A stretch of DNA of 64,000 nucleotides from Vulcanisaeta souniana JCM 11219. GTDB lineage: Archaea > Thermoproteota > Thermoprotei > Thermoproteales > Thermocladiaceae. Of this stretch, positions 17,774 to 26,525 are shown one piece after another. A program made the translations under genes and the position numbers. Location of the stretch: positions 1,635,056 to 1,699,055 of the forward strand of contig NZ_AP026830.1 in the NCBI RefSeq assembly GCF_026000775.1, written 5' to 3'. A model generated the notes under the pieces. It had not been told where the DNA came from. It ran no database searches and saw only the letters and a program-made list of their open reading frames with translations. The first letter of the stretch is position 1. The number at the start of each line of letters is the position of its first letter.

Positions 17774-19359
17774 AGCCCATCCTTATAAACCACGTTGAAT
17801 GCGTTGTTCATGGCGTTTAATTCATTGTTTAGGTGCTCCGTAGTTATGTCGAGCCTATACGTATTGAATGCCCTATAAAACACCGCTGTTATGTCGCAGT
17901 TGGTGGCTTGGCTTGGCGTGAATGTTGGGTTTAGGTAATTTATTGGTGAGTCTATGTTATACAGCCAATAATAGAACCATAAAAGTTCGTGAGCCCCTGA
18001 TGCACATACCTCGTTATTACCCACGTAACTCATTATGAATAATGCCTCGTGTATGTCGTGAGTTGTTGGGAAGGCTATTACCGAGAATCCCCACTTAACC
18101 ACCGGTGATAGGACCACCAGCACTATCGCCAGGGCAAGTACTAGCACCTGAAGCCACTTACTGCGCCTTACGAGTAATAGCGTCAATATGGGTAATGCCG
18201 ATATTACGTACATGGAGTAAGGCACCATACCCCACCTACTCATGACCAGGGCAGCTGCCTGCAGCACGACAAGCACTAAGTAGAGCGTGACCCACGTAAG
18301 CCCATTATTAACCCTGCCCCTCCTCCTGAAGACGTCAATCAATACTACTGAAGATGCTATTAACCCAATTAGGAACCCTATGAATACGGTGAATTCCCTA
18401 GCATAGTCGTAGAGCCTCATCACAGGATTCACGGCGGGTAGCACCAATGACGGTACTGGGTTTGTTGGCGACTCTATCATAGCCATTAACTGCATGATGA
18501 CTGAGCTAAGGCTACCCGATATGTATAGGATTAGGTTTATTGCGAACCAGGTAACCATGGTCGCCAAGGTCAGTGGTAGGAATTCCCTCCTAAAGATGGT
18601 TAGTGCCACGAGTATTATTGGAACCATGAGCGATGTTGGGTCTGAGATCACGTACGCCGCGTATATTATGATAAGTATCATTATGGCAGCAATGCCTAAA
18701 CCACGCTTGTTCCCAAGCTCATTCAGTCTATTGTATAGGAATGCAGTGAATAACACTAGGTATGACCAGGCAAAGGGAGTCCTACCGTAGAGTATTGGGT
18801 TAAGCATAGCCCCAAGCACGACGAGCATTATTAAGGCTATTTCCTTAGTATCCCTATATGGTAGAGCTAACAATGGTAATGCATAGGCGATAGGTAATAA
18901 TGACTGGACTAACACAATGCCCCATATTGGTGGGTTAACACCCATTAGCACCGTGAGTATTGATGTGAAGTATGCATGACCGAGCGAGGACGGTTCACCC
19001 TGCAGCGGTTCGACATATCCATAGAGAATGCCGCTGAGGGCTTCGCCCACGAAGCCCAGTTGGTCATTGTAAATGGGTAGGGAGTGTATGTAGATCATGT
19101 ATGGTGCCAGGAGTGTTAATGCCCATAAGACCATCAACGGTATAACCACATACCTACTACGCAATACGTAGGCCATGAATACCACGATGAGTAATGTAGC
19201 GATAAGTGACGCATCGTAATGCACGTTACCGTATAGGAAGAATGGGCTCTGAGTAACAACATTAACTACCATAGTCTCAAGCGAGATGAGGGAAATCAAT
19301 GACGCGACGAATACGGTAATTACCAGGACAATGCCATAAACCCCACGATCAACCGCCAC
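17752..19359 (-). CDS. Polytopic membrane protein, probable GT-C-type glycosyltransferase
   Basis: A 535-residue protein with about 11-13 hydrophobic segments, beginning GIVLVITVFVASLISLISL. The first extracytoplasmic loop contains an acidic pair near PIYNDQLGF, where GT-C enzymes keep catalytic Asp or Glu residues. The C-terminal 100 residues form an outward domain ending GLWTIWSR. The whole architecture matches the protein at 45462-47072, which ends LWLWTKP, so they are likely distant relatives. GT-C proteins use dolichyl-phosphate sugars on the outer membrane face. The archaeal oligosaccharyltransferase motif WWDYG is absent, so this is not AglB. It lies between two GT4 genes with short gaps or overlaps. 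Confidence 0.6.
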   Translation of the reverse strand: MAVDRGVYGIVLVITVFVASLISLISLETMVVNVVTQSPFFLYGNVHYDASLIATLLIVVFMAYVLRSRYVVIPLMVLWALTLLAPYMIYIHSLPIYNDQLGFVGEALSGILYGYVEPLQGEPSSLGHAYFTSILTVLMGVNPPIWGIVLVQSLLPIAYALPLLALPYRDTKEIALIMLVVLGAMLNPILYGRTPFAWSYLVLFTAFLYNRLNELGNKRGLGIAAIMILIIIYAAYVISDPTSLMVPIILVALTIFRREFLPLTLATMVTWFAINLILYISGSLSSVIMQLMAMIESPTNPVPSLVLPAVNPVMRLYDYAREFTVFIGFLIGLIASSVVLIDVFRRRGRVNNGLTWVTLYLVLVVLQAAALVMSRWGMVPYSMYVISALPILTLLLVRRSKWLQVLVLALAIVLVVLSPVVKWGFSVIAFPTTHDIHEALFIMSYVGNNEVCASGAHELLWFYYWLYNIDSPINYLNPTFTPSQATNCDITAVFYRAFNTYRLDITTEHLNNELNAMNNAFNVVYKDGLWTIWSR

Positions 19360-19361
19360 AA

Positions 19362-20405
19362 CTACTCACCAAGTACCTTCTTGTAAAGTTCGATGTACCG
19401 CTGAGTAATGACGCTCCAGTCAAATCCCTTGGCATACTCAATGGCCCTTCTCGAGTAGTAATCACGATTATTCATGACCTCTTCAACAGCCCTAAGCAGC
19501 TCCTCCTCATTTTTAAATAGGAAGCCAGCGCCTGAGTTAAGGATGTGCTCGCGCCTGGCGTCGGGTCTGTCGAGGGCTATGACTGGCGTACCAGCCGCGA
19601 ACGATTCAATAATTGGTAGCCCGAAGCTTTCTATCCTTGATGTAAGTAAGTAAAAATCTGCTGCGCAGTAATACTTAATTAATTCATTAAATGGCATAAG
19701 GCTTAGGCTCACAATATCGCGCATGTACATGTTACTTAATTTATTTTTATTAATGTAATTATGTATGCCTACTGCAATCAAAAGAGTTTTAGGAAACCTT
19801 CTTTTAATGACCTTAAAGAATTTAATGAGTAAGTCTCCACCCTTTAAGTTGTTATAGGCTGTGGCGTTGAATATTACCGGCCTATGACCGGCGTACTTAT
19901 CTCTTAATGCCGTATTGCATTCACTGAATTGACTAAGGTTGACCCCATTGGGTATTACGATAGAGTCAACGCCGTAGAGTTTCCTTAATTGTTCACGTGC
20001 GTAGTTAGATATGGCTGTTATGAACTTGATCCTTGGGATTAGGGACTTGTAGGCTATGTGTTTTATGTAGAGTCCCGTAATTTTATTAATGATTCCTGGC
20101 ACGTAAATCAGCGGCGCATAGCCATGCCAGGTAAAGACAAGGTTGGTAGTTAATCCGCGCTTGACAAGTGCATTGGTATATGGGTATGATGTGTGGATGT
20201 GGACTACGTCGTAATGCTCGGCTTCTTTAGCAAATTCCTCGGGCGTTAATTTAACTAAGTTTACATGGTCAGGGGCTCTCATTCTGACGACCCTAGCCGC
20301 AACCACCACATTAATGCCGTTATTCATGAGGTACTTACTTAGCATGTTGATCACCGTGGCGAAGCCGCCAGGTTCGTAATAACCAAGTCCCATTAATACC
20401 CTCAT
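19362..20405 (-). CDS. Glycosyltransferase family 4
   Basis: The 347-residue protein opens RVLMGLGYYEPGGFATVINML, with the glycine-rich loop of GT-B acceptor domains, followed by VFTWHGYAPL and SNYAREQLRKLYGVDSIVIPNGVNL. The donor domain includes FNATAYNNLKGGDLLIKFF and the EX7E motif ESFGLPIIE with SFAAGTPVIALDRPDA. The ending (GFDWSVITQRYIELYKKVLGE) is the complete GT4 tail. The stop is two bases from the start of the GT-C gene, and the start overlaps the remnant epimerase gene's end by four bases, an ATGA-style junction surviving from when that gene was functional. Confidence 0.88.
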   Translation of the reverse strand: MRVLMGLGYYEPGGFATVINMLSKYLMNNGINVVVAARVVRMRAPDHVNLVKLTPEEFAKEAEHYDVVHIHTSYPYTNALVKRGLTTNLVFTWHGYAPLIYVPGIINKITGLYIKHIAYKSLIPRIKFITAISNYAREQLRKLYGVDSIVIPNGVNLSQFSECNTALRDKYAGHRPVIFNATAYNNLKGGDLLIKFFKVIKRRFPKTLLIAVGIHNYINKNKLSNMYMRDIVSLSLMPFNELIKYYCAADFYLLTSRIESFGLPIIESFAAGTPVIALDRPDARREHILNSGAGFLFKNEEELLRAVEEVMNNRDYYSRRAIEYAKGFDWSVITQRYIELYKKVLGE

Positions 20406-20846
20406 GTGAGTACCTCCTTAGCCAGTTCCCTAACGGTCAATCTAACGGCATCAATAGAGCTATGCCTTGGTTTAAAGTCAAGCTCCTTAAGCCTACCTAT
20501 CTTTAGGGCTATTTTCCACTTCGCCGCAAACCCGGAGGTCAGGGTAAGCACCACAAACCCAAGGATGCACTTCGAGGAAAACATAGTCGCCACATTCAAC
20601 CTACTAGAAGCCATGAGACACCGTGTCTATGCCTTTAACGGCCTCTTTAGTATCCTGCTCGTTTTTTAGATCGCCCTTGATTATCTCTAGGTTTGGGTTG
20701 TCTTCGAGGTGCTTGAGGTTTTCTATCCTGCCTGTGCTGAGGTTATCGATGACTCTTACCCTGTAGTCCTCGCTGATTAATCTATCAACGATGTGGCTTC
20801 CTATGAAGCCTGCGCCGCCGGTGACTAATATTGTTCTATTTCTCAT
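20402..20846 (-). pseudogene. Sugar-nucleotide epimerase remnant with an internal inversion and large deletion
   Basis: From 20846 the minus strand reads ILVTGGAGFIGSHIVDRLI through NLEIIKGDLKNEQDTKEAVKGIDTV, the NAD-binding half of an extended SDR. At about 20617 the sense breaks. The expected next segment (FHFAANPEVRVSTTNP, then FEENIVATFNLLEAMR) is present but on the plus strand, at roughly 20511-20617. After it the minus strand resumes with KIGRLKELDFKPRHSS and VRLTVRELAKEVLT, the normal C-terminal end, so about 170 middle residues are missing. The right breakpoint contains GACACCGTGTC, an almost perfect palindrome that could have guided the inversion. The gene is certainly non-functional. 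Confidence 0.85.
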
Positions 20847-21966
20847 AGAGTTTAAGCACTTCCTTGGCTATTTGGTTCCAGCTATTAACGTTTTCCCTGC
20901 CCCTTGCCCCTAGTTTTCTTGCTAGTTCTTTGTTTGTGAGTAGTGTGATTATTGCGGTTGCCAGTGCCTTTGTGTCCTTTGGTGGTACTAGTATTCCGTT
21001 TTCCATATTTTTAACCCTGTACGGTATTCCGCCCACCGCTGTTGCGATTACGGGCTTCTGCCTTGCCCACGCCTCACTTATTACCATTGAGTATACCTCC
21101 ACGTAGTTACATATGCTTGGTAGTACCAGGGCTGTTGAGGCGTCTAGAGCGCCTATCTTTTCCCTATCATTTACGTAGCCTAGGAAAAGCACCTTATCCC
21201 TGATTCCCAGCCTATTGGCTAGGTCGATGTATGGTCTCTGGTCTCCGGGTCCGATGATTATTAATGATGAGTCTTTTATCTCATTGCTTACTATCTTCAT
21301 CGCCCTTATTAGGTAGTTAATGCCCTTGAGTGGGTGTAGCCTGCCTATGTATAGTACGTAATCACTTGTTATGTTTCTTGATTTCCTGAACCAATCGCCC
21401 AAGTATTCCATGTTTAGTAATTCATCGTTTACGCCGTCTGGTACGTAGTGCACGTACCTCACGCCGTACCTATTCATTAGTAGTTCCTTATCCCTTAAGC
21501 TTCGTGCCATGTATATGTCGAACTCCTTTATTGCCCTCCTAGTCATTGTGCTTGAATACTTAGAACCAAGTAATTTGACCACTAGGTTTGGGTGATCGTT
21601 TAAGGCGTCTACAGCCATGAAATGTATCGCAGTCTTCACGCCCTGCTTCTTCGCGTGTTCAAGTATTTTCATGGTGAATAGGCTGTTTTGGCTGTGCCCA
21701 TGCACGACATCAGCATCCTTAAGCACATCGGGGTGCTCCAGTGGGTACGTTAGGTCTGGGTAACCCATTAGCCTAGTTGCCTTGATCCTATGTACGTGCA
21801 CACCGTTTATTACCTCCTTCCTGGGTCTGTCCTCTGCGCCGTAGGTGCTTGTTATTACGTGGACTTCGTGTCCGAGTTTTACCTGTTCCTCGGCTAATGC
21901 CTTCACGACGTTTTCCAGCCCTCCCACTACGGGCCAGTAATGGTGATGAATATGGACAATTTTCAT
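20836..21966 (-). CDS. Glycosyltransferase family 4
   Basis: This 376-residue enzyme starts KIVHIHHHYWPVVGGLENVV, the classical GT4 N-terminal motif with the glycine loop. It continues with ALAEEQVKLGHEVHVITS, HGHSQNSLFTMKIL and YVHYVPDGVNDELL. The donor domain has YVLYIGRLHPLKGINYLIRA and IIIGPGDQRPYI. The EX7E motif is EVYSMVISE within a slightly unusual loop (SICNYVEVYSMV), then AWARQKPVIATAVGGIPY. It is full-length. Its stop overlaps the start of the epimerase remnant and its start overlaps the stop of the next GT4 gene by four bases. The gene is less AT-rich than its upstream neighbour. Confidence 0.9.
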   Translation of the reverse strand: MKIVHIHHHYWPVVGGLENVVKALAEEQVKLGHEVHVITSTYGAEDRPRKEVINGVHVHRIKATRLMGYPDLTYPLEHPDVLKDADVVHGHSQNSLFTMKILEHAKKQGVKTAIHFMAVDALNDHPNLVVKLLGSKYSSTMTRRAIKEFDIYMARSLRDKELLMNRYGVRYVHYVPDGVNDELLNMEYLGDWFRKSRNITSDYVLYIGRLHPLKGINYLIRAMKIVSNEIKDSSLIIIGPGDQRPYIDLANRLGIRDKVLFLGYVNDREKIGALDASTALVLPSICNYVEVYSMVISEAWARQKPVIATAVGGIPYRVKNMENGILVPPKDTKALATAIITLLTNKELARKLGARGRENVNSWNQIAKEVLKLYEK

Positions 21967-23150
21967 GATGCTAGTAATTTATAGTAAAGTTCTGCCGTTC
22001 TTTTCGCAGTAATATCCCATTTAAAGTGAAGGGATCTTTTAAATGCTCGTTTACTTAATTCCTGCCTTAAGTCTATATCGTTAGCTAGTTTAAGTATTGC
22101 TTGGGTAATCTCTTCTATATCGTATGGATTTACTAAGATGCCTGCATCACCAACTATTTCAGGCATGCTACTGATGTTTGATGCTATTACCGGCGTTCCA
22201 CATGCCATGGCCTCTGCCACTGGAAAGCCAAAGCCTTCATAGAGACTTAAGAATACACTAATATCGCATGCAGAATATAAATAAGGCAGATCTTCTCTAG
22301 GTACATAGCCTATGGCCTTTATTTTACTTAGAATAAGATCCTTATATTGCTTAAGTTTTTCGCTGTTTAATAATGCATTATTTAATAATTCATTTAATTG
22401 ATTTTTCACAGTACCTACAAGCACTAAGTCATGGTTGAGCCCTCTAAGTACGGCAATGAAATACGCAAGTAATAACCTGGCAAGATTTTTCCTAGGATGT
22501 GCCGTTCCTACATAGATAATGCAATCATGATCTATACCGTATTTACTATAAACATATGATTTGGCATAATTTTTGTTAATGGGTCTAAATATTTCGTCAA
22601 TGCCATTATATATTACTTGAATCTTTGCCTCAGGAATATTAGCTATGTTCATTAAATCATACTTTGTGGATTTCGATATAGCTATTATCGAATCGACGTA
22701 CTTATTTAAGTATCTTAGACTTAATAATAGGCCTATGCGTTCCATGTATCCGTAGGCATATAAATACGGTAATATAATATTACCAATATCATGGATGGTA
22801 ACAATCAGTTTGAACTTAAATAACTGTTTAAGAAGTACAAATGGAATATAACTGAATCCCCAGACAGGTAAGTGCACTATATCTATATTCCTAAGAAGTT
22901 CCATAAATTGAGAGTCTAAGCCTAACCTAATGTTACGGAGCAGTAGACTTAATGGTGAATAACTATATGTAGTAAATACATAATCTTTATGACCTAATTC
23001 ATCATTATTCATTAAACGAAGTGTATATATCTTAATATTCTTAAATTTCTTTAAACCTTTAATCAAGTTAAATATATAATAATATATTCCGCTAGGATTC
23101 TTTCTTTGCATATCATAATGGTCTGCTACTATTAAAACATTAATTACCAT
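21963..23150 (-). CDS. Glycosyltransferase family 4
   Basis: A 395-residue GT-B enzyme. The donor domain contains CIIYVGTAHPRKNLARLLLA, similar to mannosyltransferase-type GT4 proteins. The EX7E motif is EGFGFPVAE followed by AMACGTPVIASNISSMPEIV, and the tail is FKWDITAKRTAELYYKLL. The gene is notably AT-rich and lysine/asparagine-rich compared with its neighbours, with long runs such as the region around 22300-22460, suggesting separate acquisition. The start shares an ATG-stop overlap with the GT2 gene upstream at 23150 and its end overlaps the next GT4 gene, so it is embedded in the operon. Confidence 0.88.
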   Translation of the reverse strand: MVINVLIVADHYDMQRKNPSGIYYYIFNLIKGLKKFKNIKIYTLRLMNNDELGHKDYVFTTYSYSPLSLLLRNIRLGLDSQFMELLRNIDIVHLPVWGFSYIPFVLLKQLFKFKLIVTIHDIGNIILPYLYAYGYMERIGLLLSLRYLNKYVDSIIAISKSTKYDLMNIANIPEAKIQVIYNGIDEIFRPINKNYAKSYVYSKYGIDHDCIIYVGTAHPRKNLARLLLAYFIAVLRGLNHDLVLVGTVKNQLNELLNNALLNSEKLKQYKDLILSKIKAIGYVPREDLPYLYSACDISVFLSLYEGFGFPVAEAMACGTPVIASNISSMPEIVGDAGILVNPYDIEEITQAILKLANDIDLRQELSKRAFKRSLHFKWDITAKRTAELYYKLLAS

Positions 23151-23968
23151 TAAATTGTGCGAAATATATAATTTATATTGTTTGTTAGTCCCTGGCGTTT
23201 ATAGCCTCTACCGCTTACTAGTACTATTGTTTCTCTATCGAATTTGAAGACGTGGCTTCCGAACTTCTTGTACGCCTTTTCGCCGAATCCATAGTCCTCT
23301 TCGCCAATTCTTGCTTTTATGTCGAATTGTACGTGTTTGTATAGTTCCTGTGTGTAGGCTATGAAGTGCCCTGTGGTGTTCCAGGGTTTGCGGAAGTACT
23401 TGTCGTAGTAGTGGGCTATTAGGTTCATTATTGTGTTTCCGTCATAGTAATAGTGAGCTACGTGGTAAATCATTGCCTTGCCATTGATTAGTGTAGTTAC
23501 GGTTCTCGTTATTACGTATGGTGTGAGCACGGTGTCGGCGTCAATTTGTACTATGACCTCGCCCCTCGCCTCCAGTGAGCATATGTGTCTCGGTAGGCCT
23601 ACGTTGCCCACTACGTCGAGTTCTATTACCCTCGCGCCAAGTCTTTTTGCTATATCCCTCGTTTTATCGCTTGACATTCCGTCGACCACTATTACTTCGG
23701 TGTTTCTGTATTGGCTGTGGGTTATTGAGTAGATCGCCTGCCCTATGAATCTCTCTTCGTTTCTCGTTAGTATGCAGACGGTTACCAATGGTAATCCCCT
23801 ACCGCCTAATGGTCTTATCCTTCCATTGATCGCGTCCCTAATGCTCCTCATAGCCTCATTGTACCTTTTCCTCATTTCGTTGAGTTCAAGCATTACCTTA
23901 CCACTTAGTACGTGTTTAGTGAGGAATAGCGCCCTTGGTATTTGCCTACTCGGTATATAGTCTTTCAT
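23150..23968 (-). CDS. Glycosyltransferase family 2
   Basis: The 272-residue protein has an N-terminal helical extension of about 60 residues, then LVTVCILTRNEERFIGQAIY, VIVVDGMSSDKTRDIAKRL and IVQIDADTVLTPYVITRTV, the complete GT-A donor site with its DXD (DAD). Later segments include YDKYFRKPWNTTGHFIAYT and ARIGEEDYGFGEKAYKKFG, matching the acceptor ED motif. There are no clear membrane spans, so it is likely peripheral. It overlaps the upstream GT4 gene by 23 bases and the downstream GT4 gene by one, supporting coupled expression. Confidence 0.88.
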   Translation of the reverse strand: MKDYIPSRQIPRALFLTKHVLSGKVMLELNEMRKRYNEAMRSIRDAINGRIRPLGGRGLPLVTVCILTRNEERFIGQAIYSITHSQYRNTEVIVVDGMSSDKTRDIAKRLGARVIELDVVGNVGLPRHICSLEARGEVIVQIDADTVLTPYVITRTVTTLINGKAMIYHVAHYYYDGNTIMNLIAHYYDKYFRKPWNTTGHFIAYTQELYKHVQFDIKARIGEEDYGFGEKAYKKFGSHVFKFDRETIVLVSGRGYKRQGLTNNINYIFRTI

Positions 23969-25055
23969 AGAGTGGTAATATTTTATTCCACGTGAGGTTT
24001 TTGGCGTGTTCGTATGCGCCTTGGCTTAGTTTCTTCCATAGTTCATCATCTGTGAGTAGTTGTGTTATGGTTTTTGCGTATTTTTCTGGTTTTGGTTCTG
24101 TCCATAGGCTTGCCTTTTCTGGTGGTGCTGCGTGTAGTTGTCCTCCGTTTCCTGTTATTGTGCTTGGTGTTGCGTGTATTCCTGCCTCCAGTAGTGTTAT
24201 TCCGAATGGTTCGTAGGTTGATGGTAGTGCGTAAACCCTGCTCCTTAGGTATAGTTCGTGTTTTTGCTCTTCGTCTACCACGCCTAGGTACTTCATTTTT
24301 ATTCCGTGTCTGTCTGCGTAGTTTATTAATTGGTTGATTAATCCTTCGTCTGGCCCTGCCATTATTAATTCCGCGTCCTTTACCTCATCCTTCACGATGT
24401 TCATAGCCTTTATTAGTAATTGCACATTCTTTGCCCTGCTTATCCTGCCCAGGTATAGTACTGTGTCGTCTCTTTCGTTGTTTGGTTTGCACCTGTCCTC
24501 CTCGATGCCGTTTGGTACTATGATGACCTTGTCCTCGCTTAGTCCTAGTTTTTTCGTCACTATTTCCTTCTCGTGGTTCGTCAGCGCTATGTATGTGTCG
24601 TAATTACGTAGCACGCCCTTAAGGGTGTTGTCCACTAGCCTGTGGTATGTCCAGGTTATTGGGCCTAGTTGGTTTAGTTTGTGGAATGGCGCGTGGCCGT
24701 GTAGTATTGCCTTGAATTTCATTTCCCTCCTTAGTTTGGCTATTTGGAATACGTGTGGGTGTCTCCATACGTGGACGTGGACTATGTCTGGCTTTAGGCT
24801 CCTCATTACGTTGGGTAGTTCTGGGCTGTAGGATCCGTGGCTCCAGGTTATTGTGGGTTTTAGCCTGATTATGTGGACTCCGTTTACTTCCTCCTCCCTG
24901 GGTAGTGTGCCTATTGCGCCGGTTCTTAGTCTGTTGTAGGTTATGACGTAGACCTCGTGGCCCCTGCTGGCCATGTGCTCGGTTATGTGTTTTACGACGT
25001 CTTCAACTCCGCCGATTACTGGTGTGTAGAGTGGGGTGACGTGGGTTATCCTCAT
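23946..25055 (-). CDS. Glycosyltransferase family 4
   Basis: A 369-residue enzyme starting RITHVTPLYTPVIGGVEDVV with the expected glycine loop. It continues with HVHVWRHPHVFQIAKLR, ILHGHAPFHKL and KVIIVPNGIEEDRC. The donor domain has VLYLGRISRAKNVQLLIKAM and LIMAGPDEGLINQL. The EX7E motif is EPFGITLLE followed by AGIHATPSTITGNGGQL. Domain order, length and tail are standard. Its start overlaps the stop of the methyltransferase gene upstream by four bases. A short near-copy of its first bases lies at 25750-25770. Confidence 0.9.
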   Translation of the reverse strand: MRITHVTPLYTPVIGGVEDVVKHITEHMASRGHEVYVITYNRLRTGAIGTLPREEEVNGVHIIRLKPTITWSHGSYSPELPNVMRSLKPDIVHVHVWRHPHVFQIAKLRREMKFKAILHGHAPFHKLNQLGPITWTYHRLVDNTLKGVLRNYDTYIALTNHEKEIVTKKLGLSEDKVIIVPNGIEEDRCKPNNERDDTVLYLGRISRAKNVQLLIKAMNIVKDEVKDAELIMAGPDEGLINQLINYADRHGIKMKYLGVVDEEQKHELYLRSRVYALPSTYEPFGITLLEAGIHATPSTITGNGGQLHAAPPEKASLWTEPKPEKYAKTITQLLTDDELWKKLSQGAYEHAKNLTWNKILPLYERLYTE

Positions 25056-25723
25056 GGCTTTTGGGCAAGTATTATTAATCTCCTTGATAGGCTGGGTATT
25101 TTGCTGAGTATGTGATCAATTACGTATAGTTCTTTTGGTTCAACTCCTGGTGCTCCCTTTATATCGATTATCCTGAACCCGTGGTATTTTAATAGTTCCT
25201 TGAGCGCCCTTAATGTGTATGGCCTTATGTGACCTGATGGTTTTGCAAATGTCCTGGCTTTCCAGGGCACCCCTGCCACTATCTCTGTCGATACCTCTAC
25301 ATTGTATGGTTGGTAACCTAATAAGAGTGCTATCCTATTGACCCAACTTGCTAGGTTCGGGGTTGTTATTAATAACACGCCTCCATGCCTTAATATCCTA
25401 TTGCTCTCCCTGAGCATGTTATCGGGGTTTATCAGATGTTCTATTACTTCAAATGCCGTAACTAGATCCACCGATTCGTTACTTAACGGTATTTTACCTG
25501 TTGATAAATCAACTTCGTATGTTATCAAACCTTTTCCTCTAGCTTTTACCAAGGCTTCACTATCAATGTCTATGCAGTATGCCGTCTTTGCGTTCACAGC
25601 TCTTGCAATTTCAACAGTTATACTTCCATCATTGCATCCTAAATCTACGTATACATCAGTCTTTACGCTAAATTTCTTCAGCAATTTAACGGCCTCATTA
25701 ACCCTAGGAAGTTCCATTGTCAT
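25052..25723 (-). CDS. Class I SAM-dependent methyltransferase (Methyltransf_11 type)
   Basis: This 223-residue protein has motif I VYVDLGCNDGSITVEIARAV, the acidic residue after strand 2 in YCIDIDSEAL, motif IV LVTAFEVIEHLINPDNML, and post-motif GGVLLITTPNLASWVNRIAL. That TPN loop is common in enzymes that methylate sugars or lipid-linked glycans in cell-wall clusters. It is the most upstream gene of the minus-strand operon running to 9131 and is followed with a four-base overlap by a GT4 gene. A TATA-like ACTTTAATA lies about 22-26 bases upstream. It is similar in layout to the broken gene at 5093-5741. Confidence 0.85.
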   Translation of the reverse strand: MTMELPRVNEAVKLLKKFSVKTDVYVDLGCNDGSITVEIARAVNAKTAYCIDIDSEALVKARGKGLITYEVDLSTGKIPLSNESVDLVTAFEVIEHLINPDNMLRESNRILRHGGVLLITTPNLASWVNRIALLLGYQPYNVEVSTEIVAGVPWKARTFAKPSGHIRPYTLRALKELLKYHGFRIIDIKGAPGVEPKELYVIDHILSKIPSLSRRLIILAQKP

Positions 25724-25749
25724 GTCCTAATGCTGGTATTAAAGTAAAA

Positions 25750-25770
25750 TGACGTGGGTTATTCTCATGG
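25750..25770 (-). repeat. Short duplicated start of a GT4 gene
   Basis: These 21 bases match 25037-25057 (start of the GT4 gene at 25055) with one difference. On the minus strand they read MRITHV from an ATG at 25768, then stop within a few codons. This may be the scar of a duplicated or deleted glycosyltransferase gene. Confidence 0.4.
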
Positions 25771-25905
25771 TCATTTCTCTAGCTTAACACAATGTCTGGT
25801 CTTCTTCCTGGGCTTGGGGATGTTGTGGTTGGGCGCTTGGTGGTTCTGAGCATCACGGTTTTTAGTGTCCTGTGCTTAATGATTGTCCTCTTTCTCGCAG
25901 TATTC

Positions 25906-26472
25906 TTAAGTGCGTCTGTCCGCGTTGTCACTGGCTTTCTTGAGTTGGTTGAGTGTTTGTTCTAGGTCGTTGTTCCACTTTACCCTTGGTTTTAGTTCCT
26001 CGATTCTCTTTATTAATTCTTTTATGAGTTCTATTGTTGCCCTTGCGGCTTCTTCCCTGTTTCTGAACTTTGATAGTGCCATGTCTGGGTCTGGTCCGTT
26101 GTATTGGTAGTCGTGTAGGTCTAGGGCAGCGCTTGTGGTGAAGTATAACCCAACATACCCAACCTCCTCGAGCATCTGCGACAATGCTACCATTCTGGTG
26201 GTTGGAACCCTGGGAACAGCCTTATCCATTAACCACCTACGCTCCTCCTCAGTCTTAGCAACCTGCAGTAGTTTATCTAACTCAAGCCTTAGTAAAGCCG
26301 CCAAAAACGCCCTCCAAGCCTGAAAAGCCTTACCAGCCGCATTTCTAACCAAGCCCTCACTGAGGAACCTAATGGCTAGGTATGCCTCAACAAGTGCTTC
26401 GAGTAACCTGGCGCTCACGTAGTCCTCCGTGGTGGGTTTCGGCAGTGGTTTCTCGATGGTCTCGGTGCTCAT
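25906..26472 (-). CDS. PaREP1-family protein, intact copy
   Basis: This 188-residue, mostly helical protein resembles the PaREP1 family first named from Pyrobaculum repeats; I believe that family is HEPN-like, but I could not run a profile search. Characteristic stretches are ARLLEALVEAYLAIRFLSEG, VRNAAGKAFQAWRAFLAALL and LDLHDYQYNGPDPDMALSKF. The final 40 residues form a charged helix. The start is set at the ATG at 26472, which lies about 24 bases from a TTTAAAA box; a GTG two codons earlier is possible. It immediately follows an ATPase gene on the same strand, and a second, broken copy stands in the same position after another ATPase. The pairing suggests that the ATPase and PaREP1 proteins work together. 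The biochemical role is unknown. Confidence 0.78.
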   Translation of the reverse strand: MSTETIEKPLPKPTTEDYVSARLLEALVEAYLAIRFLSEGLVRNAAGKAFQAWRAFLAALLRLELDKLLQVAKTEEERRWLMDKAVPRVPTTRMVALSQMLEEVGYVGLYFTTSAALDLHDYQYNGPDPDMALSKFRNREEAARATIELIKELIKRIEELKPRVKWNNDLEQTLNQLKKASDNADRRT

Positions 26473-26525
26473 ACCCACCTAGTTGCTGGGCCTGGGTTTA
26501 AAAGCGCTCAATGCTCTGCTGGGCT

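Noticed and set aside
17752-19359. AglB oligosaccharyltransferase
   Set aside because: Size and helices are compatible, but the WWDYG and related motifs are absent.
23992-24831. Long antisense frames over the GT4 gene at 23946-25055
   Set aside because: They are shadows of a well-supported glycosyltransferase; composition follows the coding strand.
25791-25964. Hydrophobic plus-strand frame over the end of the PaREP1 gene
   Set aside because: It overlaps conserved PaREP1 coding sequence and has no promoter or homology.
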